NCBI GenBank assembly: GCA_027294455.1
Contig: JAPULZ010000160.1
Coordinates: forward strand, 16,391 to 80,390
Origin: Gemmatimonadota bacterium
GTDB lineage: Bacteria > Gemmatimonadota > Gemmatimonadetes > Gemmatimonadales > GWC2-71-9
Direction of reading: 5' to 3'
DNA: 64,000 nt
The notes beneath the pieces were generated by a model that was not told where the DNA came from, ran no database searches, and worked only from the letters and a program-made list of their open reading frames with translations. Below are positions 30,653-38,643 of this stretch, one piece after another; position 1 is the stretch's first letter; the number at the start of each line of letters is the position of its first letter. A program made the position numbers and the translations under genes.

Positions 30653-31258
30653 CTAGAGCCGCACCGCGAGCCCGGCCTGGATCACGACATTGATCGTCGC
30701 ATCGGTGGTTTCGGTGCCCAGGTCGAACGGGAGAACGAAGTCGCCGACGATACTGAATTTTTGCGATAGCTCGGCATCGCCCCCGAACGACACGCTTCCA
30801 AAGAGGCTCGTGGCATCGTCGGCGGGGAAGGTGACACCGGGTTCTCCGGTGAACCGGTAGTGACGGATGCCGAGGGAGAAGCCCCCGCGAAACCGGATGG
30901 GAGTCTTGGGAATCTTACTGGTCATGCCCCCGAACGTTCCCGATACGCTGTACCGCTTGGCACTGCCGACGAGGGTGAGAATCCGGCTGTTCTCGAGCTC
31001 GACGTGTGGGGCAATCGCGAGCTGCACGCCGGCGTGAAGTCCCCCGGCGAGCAGCATGAGGGCGCGGGCCTCGAACGTGGCCGCCGCGCGCAGCTGCACC
31101 GCGCGGGTGGCGCCGGCGACGTCGCCTCGATCGAACAGGGTGTTGAACCCGGGCACGATCACGCCCGCGGCGGCTTCGAGCTGAATCGTCTGGGCCGAAC
31201 TCGCCGTTGTGGCCGCACCGGTGGCCAGCATGGCAAGCCCGGCCGCGATGTGCTTCAT
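30653..31258 (-). CDS. Putative outer-membrane beta-barrel protein
   Basis: The protein of about 201 residues has a signal peptide (MKHIAAGLAMLATGAATTASSAQ, cleavage likely after SSAQ or nearby) and then alternating hydrophobic/polar strands rich in Gly and aromatic residues, ending in VIQAGLAVRL, which is typical of small outer-membrane beta-barrels. I start at the ATG at 31258; a GTG two codons upstream is the alternative. It stands alone on the minus strand between plus-strand operons. No specific family is recognised. Confidence 0.75.
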   Translation of the reverse strand: MKHIAAGLAMLATGAATTASSAQTIQLEAAAGVIVPGFNTLFDRGDVAGATRAVQLRAAATFEARALMLLAGGLHAGVQLAIAPHVELENSRILTLVGSAKRYSVSGTFGGMTSKIPKTPIRFRGGFSLGIRHYRFTGEPGVTFPADDATSLFGSVSFGGDAELSQKFSIVGDFVLPFDLGTETTDATINVVIQAGLAVRL

Positions 31259-31583
31259 GAGCACTCTCTCTTTGGCGCCCGTGGAAGCACACTACTCCGA
31301 CTGCTTGCCCAATCTACGTTATCCGTCATCGAGGCGCTCGAACCTCGATGTCGTCCGGGTGTATCTCACAAGTCACCGGTCCGCCGGAGGAACGCCATGC
31401 ACCGTCCGTCCACAAGGGCCTGGCGGTGCCCCGGGAGTTTGCGCGGCACGGCTTCGAGTGCGGTGTGATAGTCATCTGGACCCGCTGACATTGCCTACGA
31501 CCCGATACGCCGTGGCGAACTAGCGGTACGGCACGAAACGATTCGATAACGATCGCGCTGCCAAGACCATCCATCTTTCAGGC
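31259..31583. other. Intergenic region between a barrel gene and recQ
   Basis: These 325 bases carry no gene I can support. A 41-codon open frame on the minus strand (31491-31366) has balanced composition but no recognisable domain or Shine-Dalgarno. Divergent promoters for the minus-strand barrel gene and plus-strand recQ must lie here, yet I see no convincing -35/-10 pair. There is no terminator-like hairpin or repeat. Confidence 0.5.
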
Positions 31584-32846
31584 GTGGATGGTAGCGAAGC
31601 TTCTCTTCGTCGCGCTCGCGAGGTTCTCTCCGACGTCTGGGGATATCCGGACTTCCGCTGGGCGCAGCGCCGCGTGGTGCTGGGGGCTCTGCGAGGACGG
31701 GACGTGCTGGCGGTCCTGCCGACGGGCGGCGGGAAATCACTGTGCTTTCAAGTCCCGGCACTCGTGTTGCCCGGGACGACAATCGTCGTGTCGCCCCTGA
31801 TTTCCCTCATGGAAGACCAAGTGGCGGCCCTCGTCCGCCGAGGTGTCGCCGCGGCGTTGCTCAGCAGTTCGCAACGCCAGGCGGAGCAGCGTCGTGTCTG
31901 GGCCGATTACGATGCCGGAAGGCTCAAACTGCTGTACGTGGCACCCGAACGCCTCGCGCAGCTTGTGGATCGCAAGCCGCCCCGTCCGCCGCCGTTGCTC
32001 GCCGTCGACGAGGCGCACTGCATCAGCGAGTGGGGCCACGATTTCCGCCCGCATTATCGCGCCCTCGGCAAACACCGCGCGGCCCTGGGTGGACCTCCGA
32101 CGATCGCGCTGACCGCGTCCGCCACACCCTCCACCCGGGCGGACATCACCCGACTCTTGCGCCTGCGCCGCCCGGTGGTGGCGCTCAACTCGTTCGACCG
32201 GCCGAACCTCCACCTGAGCGTAAAACGCGCGAAGAGCGAGCTCACGCGCCTGCGGGAGACGGCGCTGTTGCTCAAGCGCCAGCCCGGAACCGCCATCGTG
32301 TACGTGCCCACCCGCAATCGCACCGACGGCGTCGCGAGCGTGCTGCGACGGTGGGGATTTCGCGCGAGTCCGTACCATGCGGGCCTGCCGGCAGCCGACC
32401 GGAGCGCCTTGTTGCAGCAATTCATCGACGGCCGCATCCGTGTCATGGTGGCGACCAACGCCTTCGGGATGGGCATCGACAAAGCCGACGTCCGCCTCGT
32501 GATCCATCTCGGCATCCCTGCGCGCCCGGAGGCCTACTATCAGGAAGCCGGCCGCGCGGGACGGGACGGGAACCAGGCGTGGTGTCGTCTGCTGTGGCTC
32601 GAGGAGGATCTGCGGCTGGCCACCGCCATGGCCACGGGCACCGGCGTGCTTCGCGTCGGTCTGTCACGGGATCATCTCCGGGCCCGCACGGCCGGGTTGA
32701 GCACGATGCGCAAGTACGTGTCGAGCCGGGCGTGCCGCCGGAAGACCTTGCTCGAATACCTCGGCGAGAAGGTCAGTCACTGTGCGGGATGTGATCGTTG
32801 CCATCCGAGGGCCATCCACGACATGATTGTAGGCCTGACGAGCTGA
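31584..32846 (+). CDS. RecQ-like ATP-dependent DNA helicase, short form
   Basis: This 420-residue superfamily 2 helicase has Walker A (LPTGGGKSLCFQ), the DEAH box with the RecQ aromatic-rich loop (DEAHCISEWGHDFRPHY), motif III (LTASATP) and motif VI (YQEAGRAGRDG). The RecQ zinc-binding subdomain follows with all four cysteines (ACRRKTLLEYLGEKVSHCAGCDRC). The protein stops there, without the winged-helix RQC or HRDC domains of RecQ proper, which are usually about 600 residues. Such short RecQ forms occur in many bacteria. The start is a GTG at 31584. Confidence 0.92.
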   Translation: MDGSEASLRRAREVLSDVWGYPDFRWAQRRVVLGALRGRDVLAVLPTGGGKSLCFQVPALVLPGTTIVVSPLISLMEDQVAALVRRGVAAALLSSSQRQAEQRRVWADYDAGRLKLLYVAPERLAQLVDRKPPRPPPLLAVDEAHCISEWGHDFRPHYRALGKHRAALGGPPTIALTASATPSTRADITRLLRLRRPVVALNSFDRPNLHLSVKRAKSELTRLRETALLLKRQPGTAIVYVPTRNRTDGVASVLRRWGFRASPYHAGLPAADRSALLQQFIDGRIRVMVATNAFGMGIDKADVRLVIHLGIPARPEAYYQEAGRAGRDGNQAWCRLLWLEEDLRLATAMATGTGVLRVGLSRDHLRARTAGLSTMRKYVSSRACRRKTLLEYLGEKVSHCAGCDRCHPRAIHDMIVGLTS

Positions 32847-32853
32847 CCGGAGG
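32834..32853 (+). repeat. 20-bp stop/Shine-Dalgarno repeat, copy 1
   Basis: The 20 bases spanning the last codons of recQ and the following GGAGG differ at only two positions from 34117-34136, which spans the stop of a 12-codon frame and the Shine-Dalgarno of the NAL1-like gene. It may reflect an old duplication of a gene junction or chance. Confidence 0.35.
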
Positions 32854-32907
32854 ATGCAATGCCCAAGGTGCGCAAGCGTTACGTCGAAAAGCTCAAGAGG
32901 CCCTGAG

Positions 32908-33549
32908 GTGGATACCGCCCGGTACGTCGTGGCGCTGCTTGCCATCACCGTGTTTCCGGCGGCGATGCTGTACTGGCTGCTGGTCCACCAGTTTGTCCGC
33001 TTCTGGCGCCAGCTGGGGCTGGTCCCGTCTTATATCGTGCTGTTCGGCATCTTCTTTACGATGATCGGCGCCGTCTACGCTCTGCGTGGCACGCTGCTCG
33101 CGGCGGAATACGGTACCAACTGGCTGTTCATCGGCATCGGCGGCGTCCTGTTCGTCGCGGGGAAGGTGGTGCAGGGATTCGCCCGCCGGCAGCTCTCGAT
33201 AGCGACCTTCTTGGGCGTTCCCGAGCTCCAGCCGAGCGGGAAAGAAGGGCGGCTCCTCCAGCTGGGGATCTACCGACGGGTGCGGCATCCGCGGTACCTC
33301 GGGGTCATGCTGGGCACCGTCGCCATGGCACTGTTCACCAACTACCTCGCCGCATACGCGGTCGCGGTGATTGCCTTCCCCTGGCTGCATCTGATCATGG
33401 TGCTCGAGGAGCGCGAGTTGCTGGATCGGTTCGGCGAGGCGTATCGCACATATCAGCAGCAGGTGCCGCGGCTCGTGCCGCGGCGATCTCGCGCTGCCGG
33501 GTCGACCACATCGGGATCGCCCTCGCAGGCCAGGTCGGCGTCGCGATGA
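32908..33549 (+). CDS. Isoprenylcysteine/phospholipid methyltransferase-like membrane protein
   Basis: The membrane protein of about 213 residues has four to five transmembrane helices and the SAM-methyltransferase signature YRRVRHPRYLG followed by LEERELLDRFGEAYRTY, as in ICMT/PEMT-like enzymes. The native end of the family is near VPRLVPR; here the frame continues for 24 polar residues (to SQARSASR) that are encoded by a cupin remnant in another frame, so the 3' end seems to be a deletion junction. I prefer the GTG at 32908 because the longer frame from 32854 adds a non-homologous Cys-rich stretch, though 32854 has a GGAGG nearby. Substrate unknown. Confidence 0.8.
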   Translation: MDTARYVVALLAITVFPAAMLYWLLVHQFVRFWRQLGLVPSYIVLFGIFFTMIGAVYALRGTLLAAEYGTNWLFIGIGGVLFVAGKVVQGFARRQLSIATFLGVPELQPSGKEGRLLQLGIYRRVRHPRYLGVMLGTVAMALFTNYLAAYAVAVIAFPWLHLIMVLEERELLDRFGEAYRTYQQQVPRLVPRRSRAAGSTTSGSPSQARSASR

Positions 33550-33680
33550 ACGACGGCCGCGAGTTCGTGCTCTCGGCCGGCGATCTCTTCACCATCGGGC
33601 CCGGCCACGACAGCTGGGTCGTGGGCGACGAGCCACACGTGTCACTGCACTTCATGGGAGCGGACGAGTATGCCACCTGA
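33486..33680 (+). pseudogene. 3' remnant of a cupin-domain gene
   Basis: A frame offset from the methyltransferase end encodes a cupin C-terminal half: VDHIGIALAGQVGVAMNDG, SAGDLFTIGPGHDSWVVGDE and HFMGADEYAT, which is how many small cupin proteins end. Everything N-terminal to this is missing, and upstream the frame merges with the methyltransferase coding sequence around 33460-33485. The piece from the ATG at 33546, which overlaps the methyltransferase stop as ATGA, could be translated as 44 residues, but it lacks the first half of the barrel. I therefore treat it as a truncated gene. Confidence 0.65.
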
Positions 33681-34056
33681 GGTCCGACGCAACGCCACCC
33701 TGCTGATCGCCGCGGTCGCGGGGAGCGTTCTCACTCTCCGTGCGTCACTCGCACTTTCGCCCGAGTCGGACTTCTACGTGGGCTCGTACAACGTCCATCA
33801 CCTCTTCCTCGGTCTCCTGCTCATCACCGCGGGGGGCATCCCGCTGGCATTGTTCCGTGGCGCCTCGCGCCGCAGGGACCTCGCAGTCGTCGTGTTCGGG
33901 GTGGGCCTCGGCATGGCGCTCGACGAGTGGGTCTACCTGATTGCCACCGACGGAAGCAACGCTTCCTACCTGCTTCCGGTTTCGTTCTGGGGCAGCCTGA
34001 TCGTCGTCGGGCTCGCGCTGCTGTACGCCGTCACGCTCGCGGTACGCCGGGTGTGA
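33670..34056 (+). CDS. Small four-helix membrane protein
   Basis: This 128-residue protein has four predicted transmembrane helices (about residues 9-29, 41-61, 70-90 and 103-125) with the polar segment FYVGSYNVHHLFLG between the first two. It starts within the end of the cupin remnant. No family is recognised, and no conserved catalytic motif apart from the VHH and DEW residues within or beside helices can be pointed out. Confidence 0.7.
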   Translation: MPPEVRRNATLLIAAVAGSVLTLRASLALSPESDFYVGSYNVHHLFLGLLLITAGGIPLALFRGASRRRDLAVVVFGVGLGMALDEWVYLIATDGSNASYLLPVSFWGSLIVVGLALLYAVTLAVRRV

Positions 34057-34116
34057 AGTGAATGAGAAATCGAAGGGGGGGGAATACCGCATGAGCGATC
34101 AACGTGTGCCGCAGGA

Positions 34117-34136
34117 CCCGACGAGCTAACCGGAGG
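34117..34136 (+). repeat. 20-bp stop/Shine-Dalgarno repeat, copy 2
   Basis: This is the second copy of the repeat at 32834-32853, with 18 of 20 bases identical. Here it supplies the CCGGAGG ribosome-binding site of the NAL1-like protease gene. It lies at the end of a 12-codon open frame (34091-34129) that may be a remnant. Confidence 0.35.
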
Positions 34137-34141
34137 TGTGC

Positions 34142-35281
34142 ATGGCCAAGAAGACGACCACGACGCGGAAGCAGGCGACCACGCTGCGCGAGCTGGCCAG
34201 GGTCCGGGCCGACAACCGGGAGAAGTTGAACGCCATTGTGGGCAATCAGGGCACGGCGCTGGGCCGCAAGAATTACGACGGGCAGGGAGGTCCGACGGGC
34301 GCGCCGTGCATCATCGTCTACATCCCCCACAAGATGCACCGGAAACTCCTGTCGAAACGCATGCGGATCCCGAGGAAGCTACGGTCGGCCGACGGCACCC
34401 TCGAAGCCAGGACGGACGTCGTGGTGACGACCAGTCCCGTGACCGCGAAGGACATCCCCCCGCTGGACGAAGCGAATCAGGAGCTCGTCGCCAAACTGCA
34501 GTGGTTCGACGGCACATTGGATCACATTCCGGTTGGGGCTCAGGTGGGATTCGGCGAGTGGGAAGAGGACGAGATCGAGGGATTCGTCGGCACCATTGGC
34601 TATGTGGTGCGCTCCACGAAGAAGGGCGAGGAAGGGATGGTGGGCTTGCTCACCAATCAACACGTCGGCGTGCGATCGGGGCATTCCCTCTACATCCCTG
34701 GGTACGACCAACAATCGATCCGAGTGGGACTCACGCGGCGGGTGATGGAATACATGCCCGACGATCAGTGGCTCGAGGGGATCGACGAGACCTACGCCTT
34801 TGTCCACACCGACGCCGCATTCGTCGAGGTCGAGGAATCACTCCACGAGCTGCTGCGCAACGAGTGGCCCGTTCCGGATGGATCGTTCGGCGCACCGCTA
34901 CCCATCGAGCTCGACACCATGGACGTGATCGGACTCAAGGTCAAAAAGGTCGGCAGAACGACCGGACTCCAGCGGGGAACCGTCGTGGCGTTCGGGTACG
35001 GCGTAACCGGCGATTCGGAACACATCGACCGCGCGGTGGGGAGAGAACCGGCCAACTTCTATACGGACCTGGTGATCGCGCCGGACCAAAAAGGAAAGTC
35101 CTTCAGTGCAAGCGGCGACTCCGGCTCGGCCATCTTGACCGATGACGGTGAGAACCGTCCGGTGGGACTCTTGTGGGGTGGGTGGCCGGAAGACATCGGC
35201 CGCGGCCGCGGCGTGGAAGATGTCACCTTTGCCATCGGCCTGTCTCGCGTACTGAAAGCCATGGAGCTCGAGTTGCTCTAG
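34142..35281 (+). CDS. Trypsin-fold serine protease resembling plant NAL1
   Basis: The 379-residue protein has no signal peptide, so it should act in the cytoplasm. A trypsin-like triad is visible: His174 (LLTNQHVGV), Asp224 (HTDAAFVEV) and Ser327 (SASGDSGSAIL). Around it, GAPCIIVYIPHKMHRKLLS, DDQWLEGI, IGLKVKKVGRTTGLQRGTV, FYTDLVI, PVGLLWGG and GLSRVLKAMELELL follow the order I recall for the plant serine protease NARROW LEAF1, including its N-terminal domain. The match is from memory and not from a search. The ATG at 34142 is supported by CCGGAGG 5 bases upstream. The gene stands alone between a small membrane protein and soxC; substrate unknown. Confidence 0.8.
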   Translation: MAKKTTTTRKQATTLRELARVRADNREKLNAIVGNQGTALGRKNYDGQGGPTGAPCIIVYIPHKMHRKLLSKRMRIPRKLRSADGTLEARTDVVVTTSPVTAKDIPPLDEANQELVAKLQWFDGTLDHIPVGAQVGFGEWEEDEIEGFVGTIGYVVRSTKKGEEGMVGLLTNQHVGVRSGHSLYIPGYDQQSIRVGLTRRVMEYMPDDQWLEGIDETYAFVHTDAAFVEVEESLHELLRNEWPVPDGSFGAPLPIELDTMDVIGLKVKKVGRTTGLQRGTVVAFGYGVTGDSEHIDRAVGREPANFYTDLVIAPDQKGKSFSASGDSGSAILTDDGENRPVGLLWGGWPEDIGRGRGVEDVTFAIGLSRVLKAMELELL

Positions 35282-35390
35282 CCTATTCCATCACTGCTCC
35301 ATGGCGGTTCTCGACCGACTGGCACGCGCCGGGTTGCGGGTGCAGGTTCCCTAGACAACCGCACGTTCGCGGTAAGCAGAGGAGTTACGC

Positions 35391-36683
35391 ATGACGCAGG
35401 GGAACAACACCGCCGCTCCCTCGACGGACGATTCCACAAAGTCCACCATCAGCCGGCGGGCCCTCCTGGCTGGCGCGGCCGGAGCTGCGGGCGCCGCGTT
35501 TATCGCCGGACCGTCGGCTTCCGCGGCGTCGCCGGAAGCCACCGGCGCACCACGACAAGTCCAGGGAGATCCCACCAACGTGCTGGGCCGGCCGGCCAGC
35601 GAGGTGGGGCGGCGCGCGGAGTTCGAGCACCCCACACGCATGGTATCCGCTTCGCCCGGGGGCGTGTCCCGCACGCCGCTGCAGGATCTCGATGGCATCA
35701 TCACGCCGTCGGACTTGCACTTCGAGCGCCACCACGCGGGCGTTCCGCGTATCGATCCGGCGACCTACTCGTTGCTGATTCATGGCATGGTGGAACGGCC
35801 GATGATGTTCACGCTGGACGACCTCAAGCGATTCCCGTCGCAGTCGCGCATCTACTTCCTGGAATGCTCGGGTAACGGCGGCGGCGGGTTCTCCCTCACG
35901 CCGCGACCCGAGCGGACGCCGCAACAAATCGACGGGCTGGTGAGCACGAGCGAATGGATCGGCGTGCCCCTCGCCACGCTGTTCCGGGAATGCGGTGTGG
36001 GTCCCGACGCGACCTGGTTCCTGGCGGAAGGCATAGATGCCGCGCTCATGACGCGCAGCATCCCGGTCGAGAAGGCATTGGACGACGCTCTGATCGCCTA
36101 CGGCCAAAACGGCGAAGCCATCCGGCCGGAACAAGGCTATCCGGCGCGGCTCTTCCTACCGGGCTGGGAAGGCAACACGTGCGTGAAGTGGATCAGACGC
36201 ATCGAGCTGTCGGATCGGCCGTTCATGACCCGGGATGAGACATCCAAGTATACCGATCCACTGGCCGACGGCACCGCACGGATGTTCAGCTTCGAGATAG
36301 ACGCCAAGTCTATCATCACCTACCCGGCGCATCCCGTACGGCTCACCGCCCCGGGCTGGCACGAGATCACCGGCGTGGCATGGAGCGGGCGCGGCAAGGT
36401 CACGCGCGTCGACGTGAGCGTGGACGACGGGCGGACCTGGGCGCCTGCGGAGCTCGCCGAACCGGTGCTGTCGAAATGCCAAACCCGGTTTCGCTATCTG
36501 TGGAACCGGACGGCCGAAGACGCGGTGATCATGAGCCGCGCGACAGACGACACGGGATACGTGCAACCCTTCGTGCAACAGCTGCGAGACGCGCGAGGCA
36601 TTGGGACGCGGTATCACTACAACAGCATTCGTGCGTGGACGGTTCGGGCGAACGGGACGGTCGTATTCGGGAGGGGAGGGTGA
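35391..36683 (+). CDS. soxC: SoxC-type molybdopterin sulfite/sulfane dehydrogenase
   Basis: This 430-residue periplasmic molybdoenzyme has a Tat signal (SRRALLAGAAG, about residues 21-31) and a sulfite-oxidase fold. The molybdenum-ligating cysteine is Cys159 in FLECSGNGG. Segments such as ITPSDLHFERHHAGVP, SIPVEKALDDALIAYGQNGEA and SRATDDTGYVQP are characteristic of SoxC. An AGAGGAG ribosome-binding site precedes the ATG. The next gene encodes the matching cytochrome c. No soxXYZAB genes are in the window, so the pair may oxidise sulfite independently or serve a Sox system elsewhere. Confidence 0.93.
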   Translation: MTQGNNTAAPSTDDSTKSTISRRALLAGAAGAAGAAFIAGPSASAASPEATGAPRQVQGDPTNVLGRPASEVGRRAEFEHPTRMVSASPGGVSRTPLQDLDGIITPSDLHFERHHAGVPRIDPATYSLLIHGMVERPMMFTLDDLKRFPSQSRIYFLECSGNGGGGFSLTPRPERTPQQIDGLVSTSEWIGVPLATLFRECGVGPDATWFLAEGIDAALMTRSIPVEKALDDALIAYGQNGEAIRPEQGYPARLFLPGWEGNTCVKWIRRIELSDRPFMTRDETSKYTDPLADGTARMFSFEIDAKSIITYPAHPVRLTAPGWHEITGVAWSGRGKVTRVDVSVDDGRTWAPAELAEPVLSKCQTRFRYLWNRTAEDAVIMSRATDDTGYVQPFVQQLRDARGIGTRYHYNSIRAWTVRANGTVVFGRGG

Positions 36684-36688
36684 GCGCC

Positions 36689-37279
36689 ATGAACCGATTG
36701 CTTGGTGGATGCACGTTGCTCGCGGGCCTGGCATGCGCGGTCGGCGAAGGGGCCACGCCGCACCGGGCGGCGCCACCCCAATCAGGCTCAGCGGCGTTCG
36801 GCATTGGGCGCACCGCAACCGCAGAAGAAATCGCGGCGTGGGACATCGACATCATGCCCGACGGCACCGGGCTGCCACCGGGGAGTGGGAGCGTCGCGCG
36901 AGGCATGGCGCTCTATGCCGCGCAGTGTGCCAGTTGCCACGGCCCCACCGGGGTCGAAGGCCCCTACAATGTGCTGGTGGGCCGAGTGCCCGGCGACGCG
37001 TTTCCGTTCGGCAACGATCCGTCGGTGCGATCGACGATCGGGAACTACTGGCCGTACGCCACCACACTGTACGATTACATCAATCGCACGATGCCGTTCG
37101 AGGCACGGGGGAATTTACAGCCGGACGAGATCTACAGTTTCGTGGCCGCGCTGCTGCACATGAACGGCATCATCGGAGAAGACGAGGTGATGAACGCCGA
37201 GACCCTACCCGAGGTGCGCATGCCTGCGCGGGATCGGTTCGTGCGGGACGACCGCACGGGAGGGGCCGAGATTCGTTAG
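36689..37279 (+). CDS. soxD: SoxD-like cytochrome c subunit
   Basis: The 196-residue protein has a signal/lipoprotein-like N-terminus (MNRLLGGCTLLAGLAC) and one c-type heme site, CASCH, with Cys80, Cys83 and His84; the Met in INRTMPFEARG is the likely sixth ligand. It is electron acceptor for the SoxC-like enzyme encoded 5 bp upstream. It has one heme, whereas classical SoxD is longer with two, so it resembles the shorter SoxD/SorB-like subunits. The gene end overlaps the convergent membrane-protein gene by 4 bp. Confidence 0.88.
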   Translation: MNRLLGGCTLLAGLACAVGEGATPHRAAPPQSGSAAFGIGRTATAEEIAAWDIDIMPDGTGLPPGSGSVARGMALYAAQCASCHGPTGVEGPYNVLVGRVPGDAFPFGNDPSVRSTIGNYWPYATTLYDYINRTMPFEARGNLQPDEIYSFVAALLHMNGIIGEDEVMNAETLPEVRMPARDRFVRDDRTGGAEIR

Positions 37280-37779
37280 GCGGCGTCTTCGGGCGGCAGG
37301 CTCGGACGGGTCCACTGCCGGGAAATCCGTCGCAGCGCAAGCGATATCCGGGAGATCCGTTCCGGTTTCGGGTCGGGAATCCCCGCCGACTCCATCACTT
37401 CGACGACGGTGTCCGCCAGTTGCTTCTGGATCGCGGCGATTTCGTCCTCGGCTTTCTCCAAATCGCCAAAGCCCCGGTTCTTGTCCACCACCGCCCAGTT
37501 CAGGCGACTCACGTCGCGCAGGAACCTGTCTACCGCCTTGCGCAACCGGCTGTACCGGCGCAGGGGCTGGGGGGCCTCCCGCTGGATGATGATGGGTGGG
37601 AACTGGCGGGACAGCCAGTAGATGGGCCACACGATGGGCAAGAGGGCCACCATGCCGAGCCGGACTCGGGTGACCGGATCGGCGATCCCCGCCAACACGT
37701 ACGCCTCGGTCGCGACGCCGCCGATCATCAGCACGGCCACGATAATGGTTTCGGAATTGAAGCCGATGTTCTTTCTCAT
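37276..37779 (-). CDS. Membrane protein with C-terminal coiled coil
   Basis: The 167-residue protein has two transmembrane helices (about residues 11-31 and 40-57) and a charged helical C-terminal part (about 85-130, coiled-coil-like, LEKAEDEIAAIQKQLADTVVEVM). No family is recognised. It lies convergent to the soxCD pair and upstream of nothing on its own strand, so it is probably monocistronic. Confidence 0.75.
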   Translation of the reverse strand: MRKNIGFNSETIIVAVLMIGGVATEAYVLAGIADPVTRVRLGMVALLPIVWPIYWLSRQFPPIIIQREAPQPLRRYSRLRKAVDRFLRDVSRLNWAVVDKNRGFGDLEKAEDEIAAIQKQLADTVVEVMESAGIPDPKPERISRISLALRRISRQWTRPSLPPEDAA

Positions 37780-37894
37780 GATGTTCCGCCTGGGACGGCT
37801 GGTTTGGTCCCGAAAGGTAGGAGGACCGTGGGGTTTCGGTCGTGTTGCAGGTCACAGTGGGTCGCGTCGGCTTGGGTCACAGAGCCTCGATCCC

Positions 37895-38638
37895 CTAGCC
37901 CTCCAGGATCTTGCGGACCTCCGCCGCCCGCCGCCTGGTCACGTGGACCGTCGTGCCGTCCCGCAGCGTGATCGTGGCCGAGCCGTCCCCGTTGCTGGCG
38001 ATCCGGTCGATCTGTGCGACGTTCACGAGCTCCGCGCGATTGGGGCGGATGAACGCCGCGCCGAGCCGGTCCTCGAGGTCCGCCAGCGTGTAGTCGGTGG
38101 GGTAATCCGCTCCCTCGGTGCGGGCCCGCACCGTCCCCCGTTCGGCGTGAAAGGCCTGGATCTCCTGATGGGGAATCAGGCGATGGCCCCCCCGGTCTCG
38201 CACCAGGAGACGGGCCGAGGCGGTGGGCGTCGGTTGCAGTGACGCGCGCAGCTGCCGCAACACGTCCTGGGTCAGGTCCTGGGTTTTGGCCGCCTTGATG
38301 TGTGCCCGGGCGCGCTCGATGGCACGCTGGAGCTTCTTCAAGGTGACCGGCTTGACCAGGTAATCGATGGCCTCGTGATCGAACGCCTGCAACGCGTACT
38401 CGTCGAACGCGGTCTGAAACACGATGAGGGGCTTGGGGTCGGCGAGATGCTGCGCCACGTCGAAGCCGTCCACCTCCGGCATCGTGATGTCCAGCAGGAT
38501 CACGTCGGGCTTCCGCTCCCGCACCAGTTTCAGTGCTTCCAGGCCGTTCTCGGCCTGCCCGACCACCTCGACGTCGAGCTCGGCGAGCATGATGGAGAGT
38601 CGCTGCCGGGCGGCGCGTTCGTCGTCGACGATGAGCAC
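37895..38638 (-). CDS. LytTR-family response regulator
   Basis: The 247-residue protein has a receiver domain (start VLIVDDERAARQRL; phosphoacceptor Asp in VILLDITMPEVDG; Lys in YLVKPV) and a C-terminal LytTR DNA-binding domain (about residues 145-245, with FIRPNRAELVNVAQID). The frame begins with GTG at 38638, five bases after the kinase stop, and the kinase upstream is the natural partner. Targets are unknown; LytTR regulators usually control one or a few membrane-protein operons. Confidence 0.92.
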   Translation of the reverse strand: MLIVDDERAARQRLSIMLAELDVEVVGQAENGLEALKLVRERKPDVILLDITMPEVDGFDVAQHLADPKPLIVFQTAFDEYALQAFDHEAIDYLVKPVTLKKLQRAIERARAHIKAAKTQDLTQDVLRQLRASLQPTPTASARLLVRDRGGHRLIPHQEIQAFHAERGTVRARTEGADYPTDYTLADLEDRLGAAFIRPNRAELVNVAQIDRIASNGDGSATITLRDGTTVHVTRRRAAEVRKILEG

Positions 38639-38643
38639 GCGCG

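Noticed and set aside
31366..31491. A 41-codon minus-strand open frame with fairly normal composition
   Set aside because: There is no Shine-Dalgarno, no domain and no partner gene; too short to support without conservation data.
32859..32906. A 15-codon frame behind a GGAGG, as a possible leader peptide of the methyltransferase gene
   Set aside because: No attenuator hairpins follow and the peptide has no run of regulatory codons; kept only as part of the repeat observation.
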